Program-made: the position numbers and the translations under genes | Origin: Chthonomonas sp. UBA2017 | Lineage (GTDB): Bacteria; Armatimonadota; Fimbriimonadia; Fimbriimonadales; Fimbriimonadaceae | Assembly: GCA_002335425.1 (NCBI GenBank) | Contig: DDCB01000039.1 | Location: forward strand, 1 to 28,030 | DNA: 28,030 nucleotides | Reading direction: 5' to 3' | In this document: in pieces, positions 1 to 9,282 of the stretch | Position numbering within the stretch: position 1 is the stretch's first letter | How the letters are laid out: each line of letters opens with the position of its first letter | Notes under the pieces: generated by a model | What the model was told of the DNA's origin: nothing | Databases searched by the model: none | The model's input: only the letters and a program-made list of their open reading frames with translations

Positions 1-2211
1 CAGCGTGCCGAAGGCGTAGCTACCCACTGGGGTCGCAGGATCAGACGGATTCGGCATCGTCTTGCGGAGCCAGAAGCCCAGCTTGAAGCTCACCCGGTAC
101 GGAACCGTCACTGCGCCCGGAACCGAGGCGCTGAACGCACCCGTCACCGGATCGTAGGTCGCCGAACCCGTTGCAATTTCGCTGTTTCCAGCGTCGCGGA
201 ACGAGACCGGGATCGAGGTCGGCAGGTTCGCGCCGGTGTTGTACGCAGCCGTCAGCTGACCGAAGTCCACGGTGCCGGTCACGGTGTCACTACCACCGCC
301 GCCCAGGTTTGAGCGAACATTAACTCGGACGTCGGCCGAGACTTGAGTCGACGCGGTGCCAAAAGCAAAGCCGGTCGGGCCGTTGTACCAGTTCGCCGCG
401 AAGCCGCTTTGGGCCACCGCGATGTAGTACACACCCGGAGTCAAGGCTCCGTCTCGACCGTCATAGGCCACGCTCGGCGCGTTCGCTCCCGTGACGAAGG
501 CGGCGCGAGGATTCGCGTCTCCGTCGAAGCTGAGTTGCGATAGCGAACCACTTCCGTCTTCGTCATCCGCTCCGACTCGAGTTCCATCAGCTCGGTAGAG
601 ACCGATCACGGTATTCAGCGTGGCGGTGCCCTCTTCGGTGTCGATGTCGACGTACTTGTCGACATCATCCGTCGGAGCGGTCAGCGTGAACTTGTACCAT
701 TGAGTCTCTCCGACTGCGTGGGTCAAGGTTCCAGTCAGGCCCGCTGGAGTGACCGTGCCGAGGTCGGTTGCGGTCGGGGCGACAGCTGTGCCCGAGACAC
801 TGCCGATTCGAATGTTGAGGGCCGCAGTTCCAGCCGACGTACTTCCGGTGACGAAGAACCCGTTCGCGAACGTTGCGCTGAATCGAGCGACCGCGACATA
901 GTACGTGCCTGCAGGCAAGTTTCCGTCTCGGCCGTCAGCCGGGAACTGGTTCCCGTTCACCGCGTCCAGAATCGGACTTCGCGGGTTGTTTTGTCCGCCG
1001 AAACTGACCGTGGAGTAGAGCCCGCGACCGTCATCATCGTCTTCGGCGATCAAGGTTCCGGTGGCATCAAAGAGGCCGACTTCGGTATCCAAGATCGGAA
1101 TGCCGTTATCCGTATCGATGTCCAGGTAGTTGTTCAGGTCCGTCGCAACCGGAATGTTGAACTTGTACCAAACCACGTTGGCCGACGAGGTGATGTTGAC
1201 CGGGTTGCCCAGAGAATCGCTCGTCAGCGTTCCGAGGTCGGTCGCTGGCGGTTGGCCAGAAACGGTGCCCGTGTTCAGCCGCAGGTTCAGCGTAGCAGTA
1301 CCTGTGCTAGTGCTGGTCGCGGTCCAGGGCGCTCCCCAGGTTGTGGTGGTGCGGCTCACGCCGACGTAGTACGTTCCTGCGGCGAGGCTACCGTCTCGAC
1401 CGTTTCGGTTCAAGCTGACTGAATTCGTTCCGGTGACGTAAGTGCCACGCGGATTCACCGATCCACCAAAGGTTAATTGAGAGAGCAATCCCGAACCATC
1501 CGCCGTGTCGGAGATAATCAGCGTGCCTGAATTGTCATACATCGCAATGGCCGTCGCGGCGGTGGCCGTCGTCGAATCTTCGGTGTCGATATCCAGGTAT
1601 CGCGTCAAGTTGATCGCATTCGGAAGGACGACCTTGTACCATCGAACTTGGCCCGCGGTGTACGTTTGCGAGTCTTGGCTTAGTCCGTCCGGAAGAGGAT
1701 TGAAGTCTGCCGTGGTCGTCGGTGGCACCGGCGGTTCGTCTGTGAGGTTGAAAGTCACGTTAATTTGGCTGTCGGGCTGCCCCGATGGCGTATCGTCGAC
1801 GGTGTTTCTGAAATAGAAGTTCCAAGCCCCACCAAACGGAGCCACCGCACCCACGTTGAAGAACAGCGACCCGGCATAGGTGAAGGTACCGCTGTAGCTC
1901 AGGGTGGTGTTGAACTGCAAGTCCCGAGTTGGGGTGCCGCCTGGGTACACGATGAAGCAGCGGTTTTCGCTGACAAAGTCGCCGGTCGTGCCGTTGATTT
2001 CGGTCACGTCGCCGGTGTAGTCGATTCGGCCTAGCGAATAGCCGGTCACGGTGAAAGTATTCGTCTGAAGTGTTCCGTTCGTCGCGGTAGATGTTTGGGT
2101 CACAATCACGTTAGTAAATGTGACGGAGTCTTGAACGACCGCGTGAGCTGAGCTGAGCGCCAGTGCACCCGCCAAGACTGCAAACGAACGCGACATGAAG
2201 TTGCGTGTCAT
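1..2211 (-). CDS. Secreted repeat protein with three PPC-like domains (partial, C-terminus off the left edge)
   Basis: This reading frame is open for 737 codons from an ATG at 2211 to the window edge with no stop, so the gene is cut by the window. GGAGG lies 11 bases before the ATG. Residues 1-24 form a signal peptide (MTRNFMSRSFAVLAGALALS, ending AHA), so the protein is exported. Residues 25-190 look like a beta-rich domain. Three tandem repeats follow, starting with W-Y-K at residues 191, 348 and 505, exactly 157 residues apart. Each carries Y-L/V-D-I-D-T, a D-D-x-D-G-like acidic stretch, a N-P-R motif and R-D-G-x-L-x-x-G-x-Y-Y, as in bacterial pre-peptidase C-terminal (PPC) domains. From about residue 640 the sequence (SFRDAGN ... 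GFWLRKT) resembles the module that precedes the dockerin-like tails of the 7516 and 19898 genes, so a similar tail is expected outside the window. Ligand and enzymatic role are unknown. Confidence 0.8.
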   Translation of the reverse strand, partial: MTRNFMSRSFAVLAGALALSSAHAVVQDSVTFTNVIVTQTSTATNGTLQTNTFTVTGYSLGRIDYTGDVTEINGTTGDFVSENRCFIVYPGGTPTRDLQFNTTLSYSGTFTYAGSLFFNVGAVAPFGGAWNFYFRNTVDDTPSGQPDSQINVTFNLTDEPPVPPTTTADFNPLPDGLSQDSQTYTAGQVRWYKVVLPNAINLTRYLDIDTEDSTTATAATAIAMYDNSGTLIISDTADGSGLLSQLTFGGSVNPRGTYVTGTNSVSLNRNGRDGSLAAGTYYVGVSRTTTTWGAPWTATSTSTGTATLNLRLNTGTVSGQPPATDLGTLTSDSLGNPVNITSSANVVWYKFNIPVATDLNNYLDIDTDNGIPILDTEVGLFDATGTLIAEDDDDGRGLYSTVSFGGQNNPRSPILDAVNGNQFPADGRDGNLPAGTYYVAVARFSATFANGFFVTGSTSAGTAALNIRIGSVSGTAVAPTATDLGTVTPAGLTGTLTHAVGETQWYKFTLTAPTDDVDKYVDIDTEEGTATLNTVIGLYRADGTRVGADDEDGSGSLSQLSFDGDANPRAAFVTGANAPSVAYDGRDGALTPGVYYIAVAQSGFAANWYNGPTGFAFGTASTQVSADVRVNVRSNLGGGGSDTVTGTVDFGQLTAAYNTGANLPTSIPVSFRDAGNSEIATGSATYDPVTGAFSASVPGAVTVPYRVSFKLGFWLRKTMPNPSDPATPVGSYAFGTL

Positions 2212-2377
2212 GGTTTGATTTGCCTCCAAAGATTAAAGAAGATCAACGATCAAAGGGAGTCAGAACGAGTTCAGCTACCCTTTCTATCCTTCAGCTTACA
2301 TCATTTCTGGTCGGATTCATTCTTGAAATTTCGGTGCAGGGGAAAAAACCGAGCCGTCCGAAACAGGTCCGGTAAAA
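2212..2377. other. Spacer between the repeat-protein gene and comM
   Basis: This 166-base spacer separates two minus-strand genes. It should hold the promoter of the repeat-protein gene, whose ribosome binding site GGAGG is at 2223-2227 on the minus strand. A plus-strand frame at 2215-2535 crosses it and runs into comM; it has no recognisable content. I see no strong terminator hairpin. Confidence 0.4.
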
Positions 2378-3910
2378 CTACGAGCGGATGCCAAAAACTT
2401 CTTTCGGTTCGCGGTATTGCAGGGCCTCGGCCAAATGTTCTTTGCGCACATCGGGGTGGCCGGCAAGGTCCGCAATCGTCCGAGCGACTTTCAAGACACG
2501 GTCATAAACTCGACCCGAGAGGTTCATCCGGGTGAGCACTTGCTTCATAAAAGTCTGAGCTTCGTCACCAAGCTGGATGTGCTCTTTGATTTCTCCGGGC
2601 ACGAGCTTGGCGTTCACTCGGCTCGTCCCGAGTCGCTCGCGCTGAATCTTTCGGGCGGAGAGGACTCGCTCCCGAATCGCCTCACTTGATTCGCCGGAGT
2701 GCGCCTGCATCAGCTCGTCAGGCGTCAGTCGGGGCACCACGACGTGGAGATCGATCCGGTCCAGAAGGGGGCCACTGATTTTTTGGGCGTAGCGATTGCA
2801 ACTCTGAGGCGAACCGACGCAGTTCTGCTCGGGGTAGCCCTTGAATCCGCACGGGCATGGGTTCATCGCCCCAATCAAAATGCACTCCGCCGGGAACGTG
2901 AGCGACGCTTGCACTCGCGAGATTGTCGCCACTCCGTCTTCGAGCGGCTGGCGAAGGGCTTCCAAAACGTCCCGATCAAACTCCGGCATCTCGTCCATAA
3001 AAAGCACCCCCAAGTGAGCCAGAGTCACTTCGCCGGGTTTGGGATGCTTCCCCCCACCCACGATGGCCGCATAGCTTGAGGTGTGGTGGGGCGCCCGGAA
3101 GGGCCGATCCCAGATTAAGCCCTCGCGATGAGCTTTATTGCCGCTGGAGCTATACACGCGAGTCACTTCGATCGCTTCGTCGGTACTCAGCATTGGGAGA
3201 ATCGTCGGGACTCGACGAGCCAGCATCGTTTTGCCGGACCCTGGCGGACCGACCATCAGGACGTTGTGGCCGCCGGCAGCGGCGATTTCCAGAACCCGAA
3301 TCGCGTGGCGTTGGCCCTTGACATCGCGAAAGTCGAGCTCCGAGGGCGTTCGCACGCGAACTTGATCCTCCTGAAAAACCAAAGGCAAGATCGCTAAAGA
3401 ACCGTTCAGCAGATGAACCAAGTCGATCAGGTGGTCGATGCCAAAGACCTCGATCTTGGGGATCACAGCGGCCTCGGTCGCACTCGCGCGAGGCAGAATG
3501 ACTCGGCGAAACCCCTTTTCGGCGGCCATGATCGCAATGCTGAGGCCGCCGTCGATGGCTCGGAGTTTGCCATCAAGCCCAAGTTCGCCAATGATCAGCG
3601 TGCTGTCGAGTTGTTCGAGCGGAATCTGGCCACTCGCCGCCAAGATCGCGGCCGCAATCGGGAGGTCCAAGAAGGGTCCCTCTTTGCGAATGTCGCCCGG
3701 AGCAAGATTGCACGTCACGGTCTTGCTCGGCCAATCGAGGTCGCTGTTTCGGATCGCCGTTTTGACTCTGACCTTGCTTTCGTCCACGGCCTTGTCGGGC
3801 AGACCGACCAGAATAAACTCACCGGTGCCGCCCCGAAGATCGACCTCAATGGTGATCGGAATGGCTTCCAGGCCATTGAGGGTGGCGCTTTGGACCATGC
3901 TGATCGGCAT
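2378..3910 (-). CDS. comM: ComM/YifB family Mg-chelatase-like AAA+ ATPase
   Basis: This 510-residue protein matches the ComM/YifB family over its usual length. Residues 1-180 form the N-terminal domain typical of the family (EVDLRGGTGEFILVGLPDKA, then NLAPGDIRKEGPFLDLPIA). Walker A GPPGSGKT is at 221-228, Walker B LFMDE near 303-307, the Cys-containing insert MNPCPCGF near 349-356, and the LLDRIDLHV arginine-finger region near 382-390. In naturally transformable bacteria ComM is a hexameric helicase that extends branch migration of incoming single-stranded DNA during recombination, in the cytoplasm. Two starts are possible: ATG at 3910, preceded closely by GAGGG, or the in-frame ATG at 3898. 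No other competence gene is visible here. Confidence 0.93.
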   Translation of the reverse strand: MPISMVQSATLNGLEAIPITIEVDLRGGTGEFILVGLPDKAVDESKVRVKTAIRNSDLDWPSKTVTCNLAPGDIRKEGPFLDLPIAAAILAASGQIPLEQLDSTLIIGELGLDGKLRAIDGGLSIAIMAAEKGFRRVILPRASATEAAVIPKIEVFGIDHLIDLVHLLNGSLAILPLVFQEDQVRVRTPSELDFRDVKGQRHAIRVLEIAAAGGHNVLMVGPPGSGKTMLARRVPTILPMLSTDEAIEVTRVYSSSGNKAHREGLIWDRPFRAPHHTSSYAAIVGGGKHPKPGEVTLAHLGVLFMDEMPEFDRDVLEALRQPLEDGVATISRVQASLTFPAECILIGAMNPCPCGFKGYPEQNCVGSPQSCNRYAQKISGPLLDRIDLHVVVPRLTPDELMQAHSGESSEAIRERVLSARKIQRERLGTSRVNAKLVPGEIKEHIQLGDEAQTFMKQVLTRMNLSGRVYDRVLKVARTIADLAGHPDVRKEHLAEALQYREPKEVFGIRS

Positions 3911-3980
3911 GTCCCTCAGAATAGCTTACGAGCAAGGATTTAGGCCTCCCCAGGGGGCGTGATCACCCAGAAAGCTCTCG

Positions 3981-3996
3981 CTATTTTCAAAAATAG
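3981..3996. promoter_or_regulatory. 16-bp AT-rich palindrome upstream of the tricorn gene
   Basis: CTATTTT-CA-AAAATAG is a perfect inverted repeat in the 196-base gap between the divergent comM and tricorn genes. It could be an operator or part of a promoter region for either gene. No T-run follows the second arm, so a terminator is less likely. Function is inferred only from position and symmetry. Confidence 0.3.
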
Positions 3997-4106
3997 AAAT
4001 AAGTCCCTAGGTCCATGCAACGGAATCGGGGAACCCCAGGTAGCCTTACGGTACGTAGGATCGGGCGGTTGATGCCTTGAACCTATCAGGGGGAACCGAC
4101 ACGACT

Positions 4107-7100
4107 ATGGACTTGACAACTCTTATTGCAGCTGCCCTCGTGCTCCAGCCCGGGGTCGAAATGCGCATGATGCGCATGCCAGACATTCACGGCGACCAAG
4201 TAGTTTTCTCTTACGCCAACGACCTTTGGACGGCGGACCGCAGCGGCGGTTTTGCTCGTCGTCTCACCAGCCACCCGGGCCAAGAGGGCCGAGCTCACTT
4301 CTCTCCAGATGGCAAGTGGATCGCTTTCACCGGGAGCTACGAAGGAAACCCCGACATCTATGTGATGCCAGCCGAAGGGGGCGAGCCCAAGCGACTCACC
4401 TTTGAAGCTGGAGCAGACATCTGTGCTGGATGGACTCGCGATGGAAAGATCGCTTACACGACGAGCCAGAACAACTTCACCGACCGGATGCGGCGACTTC
4501 ACTTTGTCAAGCCGACCGGCGGCCTTCCCGAGGCAACGAACCTCTTTGAAGTCACCGACCTGAGCTTCTCGCCTGACGGGACGAAGATGGCGTACACCCG
4601 AATGGACTCGCACGCCTTCAACTGGCGCCGATATCGAGGCGGAACCCAAGGCTTCATCAGCATCTGGGACTGGTCGAACAACACCTATTCCGAGCTTCCG
4701 CACGGTCGTGAGCAGAGCTACCTTCCGCAATGGGTCGGCGACTCGATCTACTACATCTCTGACAAGACTCAAGGCACCCTAAATCTCTGGCGCTATGACA
4801 CCAAGTCGAAGCGGGCTACCCAAGTGACGAACTACGCCGATGCCGACCTTCGGATGCCGAACTCCGACGGCAAAACGCTCATCTTCGAGCGAGATGGCTA
4901 CCTCTGGACCCACGACCCGGCTTCGAGCAAGACCGAAAAGTTTGCTCCTCGGTTGGTCGACGACATGCTGATGGCTCGGCCCGCCTTGCGAGAGCTCGGG
5001 GGCGGCGTGAATGCGACCGCGATCAGCCCGACCGGGGCCCGAGTCGCGGTCATCAGTCGAGGAGAGCTCTTTAGCGTCCCTGCTCGCAACGGCGAAACCC
5101 GAAACATGTCCAAATCTTCTGGGGCAAAGGAATCGAATCCGATGTGGAGTCCCGACGGCAAGACAATCGCGTACTTGAGCGATGCCTCAGGCGAAGTGCG
5201 AATTATGATGCAGCCGCAGATGGGAGGGGAGGCGAAAATCCTCGCCACCGACCCGAGCCACCGCATCCGCAGCTTCACTTATTCCCCGGATAGCAAGCTG
5301 ATCTCCTACACCACCGCCGATGGCAAACTCGTGGTTTGCGACGCGAATACTGGAAGAGGGGACGTCGTCTACCAGGCTCGGTACGGAGACACAGGCTCCT
5401 TCAGCTGGTCACCCGACAGCCAGTGGATCGCTTATGTCGAAGCAACTCCGAACTTGCAGGGTGCGATCTTCATCTACAACGTTTCGACCAAGAAAACCGT
5501 CCAGGTCACTGACGGCTACTATAACGACGGCGCAGTCTCTTGGGACTTGAACGGCAAGTACCTGTACTTCACTTCGTTTCGCACGATCATTCCGAGATTT
5601 GGGTCCTTCGAATTCCAAATGGACGTCGAAGAAGGCGAGCGAGTCTACGTACTTCCTTTGACAAAAGACCAGCGAAACCCAATGCTGCCACCGGAAGATG
5701 AGGAGCCCGTAGCGGCTGAAGCCGGAGCGACGCGGCCGCCTGCAGGCGGGCCACCCGCTGGGGGACCTCCTTCTGGAGCAGCTCCCGCTCGCACAGGGCC
5801 CGAAGTCAAGATCGACTTCGACGGTTTGGCCCAACGCGCCTTGCCTTTGCCATGGCCTCCGGGCTCGTATCAAGTGCTGGGCCTCAACAACGGCTTGTTG
5901 GCGTTCGTCCCGGGCCAAGTGCTTTGGTTCAACTTCCAAAGCCGCCAGTCGATTCCGATCTACCAGGGCCCGATCAGCGCGATCAGCTTCAACCCCGACC
6001 GGACTCGAATGGCCTTCAACGGCCCCACTGGACTCGCCATCGCGAATGTCGGCCCCGGGATCGATCCGAACGCGGGTCGAGTCAACACGAACAACGTCGA
6101 AGCCATCATCAACCCTCGCGAAGAATGGAAGCAGATCTTCTGGGAGGCTTGGCGCTGGCAACGCGACGAATTCTACGATCCCAAGATGCTGGGCCTCGAT
6201 TGGCTCGCCATCGGCAAGCGGTACGAGAAGTATCTGGAGTTCGTCAACTCACGAGCCGATCTGAACGTCGTGCTCGGCCTCATGATCGGTGAACTCGGTA
6301 CGGGCCACGCTTATGTCGGCGGGGGTGACCCCGGGCCAGCCGTCAACCCGGGCCCTCCGGTGCCCACGGGAATGCTCGGCGCGGACTATGAGGTCAAGCA
6401 AGGCAAGATCGCGTTCAAGAAAATCTATCGCGGTCTGAATTTCGAAGAAGGCCGACGAGGTCCGCTCGGCGAGCCGGGGGCCAACCTGAAAGAGGGTGAT
6501 TTCCTGCTCGCCATCGACGGAGTGGCCCTGGATGCCTCCAAGTCACCCAGCCAGCTCCTCGTCAATAAGGTCGGCCGCAGTGTGACGTTGACCGTGAACG
6601 ACAAGCCGTCGATGGAAGGGGCCCGCAAAGTGAAGGTCCGACCGCTCGCCGATGAAAGTGAGCTTCGATACATCGAATGGGTCGAAGGGAATCGCCGCTA
6701 TGTGGCAGAGAAGACGAACGGTCGAATCGGTTACCTGCACGTCCCAGATACCTCGATCCCGGGTGTGATTGAATTCCTCAAGGGCTACTATTCGCAATCG
6801 GATAAGGAGGCTCTGATCATCGACGAGCGCTACAACGGCGGCGGCATGATCCCGACCTTCTACATCGAAAAACTGGTCCGAACTGCCACGAGCGGATTCC
6901 GCGGGCGATACGGAGCGGATGTGTTCTTCCCGCCGCAAACCCCTGAAGGGCCGAAGGCGATGCTGGTGAACAGCTACGCCGGCTCCGGTGGAGACCTCTT
7001 CCCGTGGCTCTTCAAAGAAGCCAAGATCGGCCCGCTCATCGGGACTCGAACCTGGGGCGGCTTGGTCGGAATCCAGGGCTCAGCTCCGCTGGTCGACGGT

Positions 7101-7337
7101 GGATTCTTGACCTCACCGGCTTTTGGAATCTATGACTTCAAGAGCGGAAAGTGGATTGCCGAAAACACCGGCGTCGATCCGGATATTGAAGTCGACATGC
7201 GACCCGACGATCTCGCCAAGGGCGTGGATGCTCAGCTCGACCGAGCGATCAAGCACTTAATGGATCAACTGGCGAAAGGCCCACGGCCGGTTCGCAAGGC
7301 ACCGGAGTTTCCGGTTGCCAAGCCGCCGGTTCGCTAA
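4107..7337 (+). CDS. Tricorn protease homologue (S41 family)
   Basis: This 1076-residue protein has the full tricorn layout: a WD40/PD40 beta-propeller region (repeats such as FSPDGKWIAF, WSPDGKTIAYLSD, YSPDSKLISY, WSPDSQWIAYVEA) over the first ~530 residues, a Pro/Gly-rich linker (GGPPAGGPPSG) near 540-575, a second beta region, then a core domain with a PDZ segment and a C-terminal serine peptidase domain. Likely catalytic residues are His734 (GTGHAY), Ser960 (YAGSGGD) and Glu1019 (AENTGV). Tricorn degrades peptides released by larger proteases. I chose the ATG at 4107; a TTG at 4077 would add ten residues. The start (MDLTTLIAAALVLQPG) could be a short signal peptide, so the cell location is uncertain. 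It is transcribed alone, divergent from comM, and ends at a strong hairpin. Confidence 0.93.
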   Translation: MDLTTLIAAALVLQPGVEMRMMRMPDIHGDQVVFSYANDLWTADRSGGFARRLTSHPGQEGRAHFSPDGKWIAFTGSYEGNPDIYVMPAEGGEPKRLTFEAGADICAGWTRDGKIAYTTSQNNFTDRMRRLHFVKPTGGLPEATNLFEVTDLSFSPDGTKMAYTRMDSHAFNWRRYRGGTQGFISIWDWSNNTYSELPHGREQSYLPQWVGDSIYYISDKTQGTLNLWRYDTKSKRATQVTNYADADLRMPNSDGKTLIFERDGYLWTHDPASSKTEKFAPRLVDDMLMARPALRELGGGVNATAISPTGARVAVISRGELFSVPARNGETRNMSKSSGAKESNPMWSPDGKTIAYLSDASGEVRIMMQPQMGGEAKILATDPSHRIRSFTYSPDSKLISYTTADGKLVVCDANTGRGDVVYQARYGDTGSFSWSPDSQWIAYVEATPNLQGAIFIYNVSTKKTVQVTDGYYNDGAVSWDLNGKYLYFTSFRTIIPRFGSFEFQMDVEEGERVYVLPLTKDQRNPMLPPEDEEPVAAEAGATRPPAGGPPAGGPPSGAAPARTGPEVKIDFDGLAQRALPLPWPPGSYQVLGLNNGLLAFVPGQVLWFNFQSRQSIPIYQGPISAISFNPDRTRMAFNGPTGLAIANVGPGIDPNAGRVNTNNVEAIINPREEWKQIFWEAWRWQRDEFYDPKMLGLDWLAIGKRYEKYLEFVNSRADLNVVLGLMIGELGTGHAYVGGGDPGPAVNPGPPVPTGMLGADYEVKQGKIAFKKIYRGLNFEEGRRGPLGEPGANLKEGDFLLAIDGVALDASKSPSQLLVNKVGRSVTLTVNDKPSMEGARKVKVRPLADESELRYIEWVEGNRRYVAEKTNGRIGYLHVPDTSIPGVIEFLKGYYSQSDKEALIIDERYNGGGMIPTFYIEKLVRTATSGFRGRYGADVFFPPQTPEGPKAMLVNSYAGSGGDLFPWLFKEAKIGPLIGTRTWGGLVGIQGSAPLVDGGFLTSPAFGIYDFKSGKWIAENTGVDPDIEVDMRPDDLAKGVDAQLDRAIKHLMDQLAKGPRPVRKAPEFPVAKPPVR

Positions 7338-7359
7338 GGCCCCGCGGTCTCACCGCACG

Positions 7360-7399
7360 AAGTCCCTTGCTCCTCATCCGGAGCAAGGGACTTTTCACG
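7360..7399 (+). terminator. Rho-independent terminator of the tricorn gene
   Basis: A perfect 13-bp stem (AAGTCCCTTGCTC at 7360-7372 with GAGCAAGGGACTT at 7381-7393) encloses an 8-base loop. It is followed by TTTCACG and a T-run, 23 bases after the stop codon. Confidence 0.9.
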
Positions 7400-7515
7400 T
7401 TTTTTGGCGGGCATCGTGACAAGTTCGTGAAGCGGTTGTGAGGGATCGTGACAACAGAAAATACCGGGGAATCATGACTTCATCGAGCCCAAGCGCTCGC
7501 AAGAAACAGAGGAAC

Positions 7516-9138
7516 ATGATGCAAACGAACTCAACGATCTCAAAATCGACGCTCCGACTCGGTCAAGCCGCCCTTTTGGCAGGACTGGCCGCCCTTTCAA
7601 CCCCCGCGACCGCCACCGTCTACTCGCAATACGACATTATCGCGGCGAACAACACGCTCGGCGGGACCTACACCCGGTTGCGAGCCATCAACGAAAATGG
7701 CTTGGCCGTCGGCTTCATGAACACCGGCACGAACCACATGCGCGGCGCGTTCTACACCGTCAACTTCTCGGTGCCCTTGCCATTCGTTCAGTCCGTTGGG
7801 ACGGTCAGCCCACTTTCCGGTGGCAACAACGCGGCTCTCTATGGCGTGAACGACAACGGTCAGATGGTCGGCTATCGAGAGAAGTTCTACTCGCTGCAGA
7901 ATGAGCAGAAGATGGTCGGGTACGTCCGAGACATCCCCGGCAACTGGTGGAACATCCCGAACTTCTCGGCGGCAGACCAGTTTGAGTCTGTGGGCTATGA
8001 CATCAACAACAACGGCGTCGTCACCGGATTCGCCACCGGGTTTGCCGGAACCAACAACTCCCGCGGATTTCGATACGACACCGCATCGCAAAACCCAGTG
8101 ACGAGCAGCATTGGAGTTCTCGCGAACGGAAATTTTGGCGTCAGCTATGGCCAAGGCATTAACAACTTCGGCACCGTGGTCGGATATTCGCAAAACGTCT
8201 CGGCCCAAAATCGAGCCATCCGAGCTGGTAGTAACACCATCACCGATCTGGGTGCTTACCCGCTCTTCTTGTTCGAAGACCCGTACCCCACGATCGCGAC
8301 GTGCTTGAACGACGCGGTGACGATCGGTGGCTACTCGCAAATCGACTTCAACACCAACCGAGCCATCTACCGAACGGCGTTCATGGGCATCGGCTCGTGG
8401 AACGGAGTTCCCCTTCTGACTGGGGCGGGATCGGACCCGAACGACGACTCGAACGCGATCTATGGCGTGAACAAGTGGGGCGACTTTGTCGGCGGATCGG
8501 AAATCGGAAACACCAACAACCGAGCATTTCTGTATCGCAACGACGGGGCGAACTACACGCTGCACAACTTGAACACGTTCATCTCGCCAGGTTCGGGCTG
8601 GGTGCTGAACACTGCCTTCGACATCAACGACCGAGGCTGGATCGTCGGCGAAGGCACGCTGAATGGCGTTCAACGCGGCTTCATTCTCTACCCGTACTCG
8701 ATCTTAAACGGTCAAGTCACTTCCCCGGGCTGGAATCCATCGTCGTTCAACACTCGCTTGATGAACTTCACCATCAAGGACGCGACCACCGATGCCGTTC
8801 TGCAAACCGGTACGGTCATGCTCAATGCGACGGGCAACTTCACCATGAGGTCGAACTTCTGCCAAAACGTAAAGATCCTGTTCCAAGTCGATGGTCCTTT
8901 CTTGAAGAAGAGCGTGACCGTGGACGCGACGAACAACACGACCGTGAACGTCGCGGTTGTCTCGGGCGACGCGGATGGCGACAATGAGATCACGAATGCC
9001 GACTACTCGATCTGGGCCTTCGCGAACGGCAGCTTCGTCACTCCCGGATCGAACGGCGACTTTGACGGTGACGGCGAAGTGACCAACGCGGACTACTCGG
9101 TCTGGGCCTTCAACAACGGCACCCTGGGGGACGAATAA
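7516..9138 (+). CDS. Secreted HAF-repeat protein with C-terminal dockerin-like tail
   Basis: From the ATG at 7516 (or 7519, preceded by AGAGGAAC) this is a 540-residue exported protein with a signal peptide ending near TPATAT. In-frame starts upstream at 7438 (GTG) and 7474 (ATG) would put a charged extension before the signal peptide. At least six HAF-type repeats of the form x-I/V-N-x-x-G-x-x-V-G are visible near residues 57, 111, 162, 214, 317 and 369 (for example DINNNGVVTGF and DINDRGWIVGEG). The last ~125 residues hold a beta-rich module and two EF-hand loops, DADGDNEITNAD and DFDGDGEVTNAD, each followed by Y-S-I/V-W. Spacing of Asp at loop positions 1, 3, 5 and 12 fits calcium binding as in dockerin type I. 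The function of HAF-repeat proteins is not established; the tail may anchor or sort the protein. Confidence 0.85.
   Translation: MMQTNSTISKSTLRLGQAALLAGLAALSTPATATVYSQYDIIAANNTLGGTYTRLRAINENGLAVGFMNTGTNHMRGAFYTVNFSVPLPFVQSVGTVSPLSGGNNAALYGVNDNGQMVGYREKFYSLQNEQKMVGYVRDIPGNWWNIPNFSAADQFESVGYDINNNGVVTGFATGFAGTNNSRGFRYDTASQNPVTSSIGVLANGNFGVSYGQGINNFGTVVGYSQNVSAQNRAIRAGSNTITDLGAYPLFLFEDPYPTIATCLNDAVTIGGYSQIDFNTNRAIYRTAFMGIGSWNGVPLLTGAGSDPNDDSNAIYGVNKWGDFVGGSEIGNTNNRAFLYRNDGANYTLHNLNTFISPGSGWVLNTAFDINDRGWIVGEGTLNGVQRGFILYPYSILNGQVTSPGWNPSSFNTRLMNFTIKDATTDAVLQTGTVMLNATGNFTMRSNFCQNVKILFQVDGPFLKKSVTVDATNNTTVNVAVVSGDADGDNEITNADYSIWAFANGSFVTPGSNGDFDGDGEVTNADYSVWAFNNGTLGDE
8986..9018 (+). repeat. 33-bp NEITNADYSIWA-coding repeat, copy 1
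   Basis: This segment encodes EITNADYSIWA in the EF-hand tail. It differs at only two bases from the 33-bp sequences at 18273-18305 and 18372-18404 (opposite strand), which code for the same residues in the sugar dehydrogenase gene. Near-identity at DNA level is more than protein conservation requires. Confidence 0.7.
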
Positions 9139-9226
9139 GTCTTGATTCGCTTGCAGAGCCTCCTCAAAGGCGCAGCCTAGAAACTCTAGGTGTCTTGGCA
9201 GACCGCGCTTTCTTCCATTGATTTGC

Positions 9227-9258
9227 ATTCCCCTGGGCCCGGCCCGGGGGATTTTTTT
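9227..9258 (+). terminator. GC-rich hairpin and T-run after the HAF-repeat gene
   Basis: ATTCCCCTGGGCC pairs with GGCCCGGGGGAT with one imperfect pair, then a run of seven T. It lies about 90 bases after the stop and just before the next gene's ATG at 9283. Confidence 0.8.
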
Positions 9259-9282
9259 GATCGGGTAGGTAAGCTACATCCT

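Noticed and set aside
700..1422. 240-residue plus-strand ORF inside the left-edge repeat gene
   Set aside because: Irregular composition rich in Arg, Ser and Val; it is the complement of a repeat-structured secreted protein with a signal peptide and ribosome site on the minus strand.
5409..6161. 250-residue minus-strand ORF inside the tricorn gene
   Set aside because: The plus strand encodes a clear, continuous tricorn protein; the minus frame has no recognisable content.
7597..8673. 358-residue minus-strand ORF opposite the HAF-repeat gene
   Set aside because: Composition is dominated by Val, Arg and Asp from reverse reading of the repeat gene; no motif, no ribosome site.
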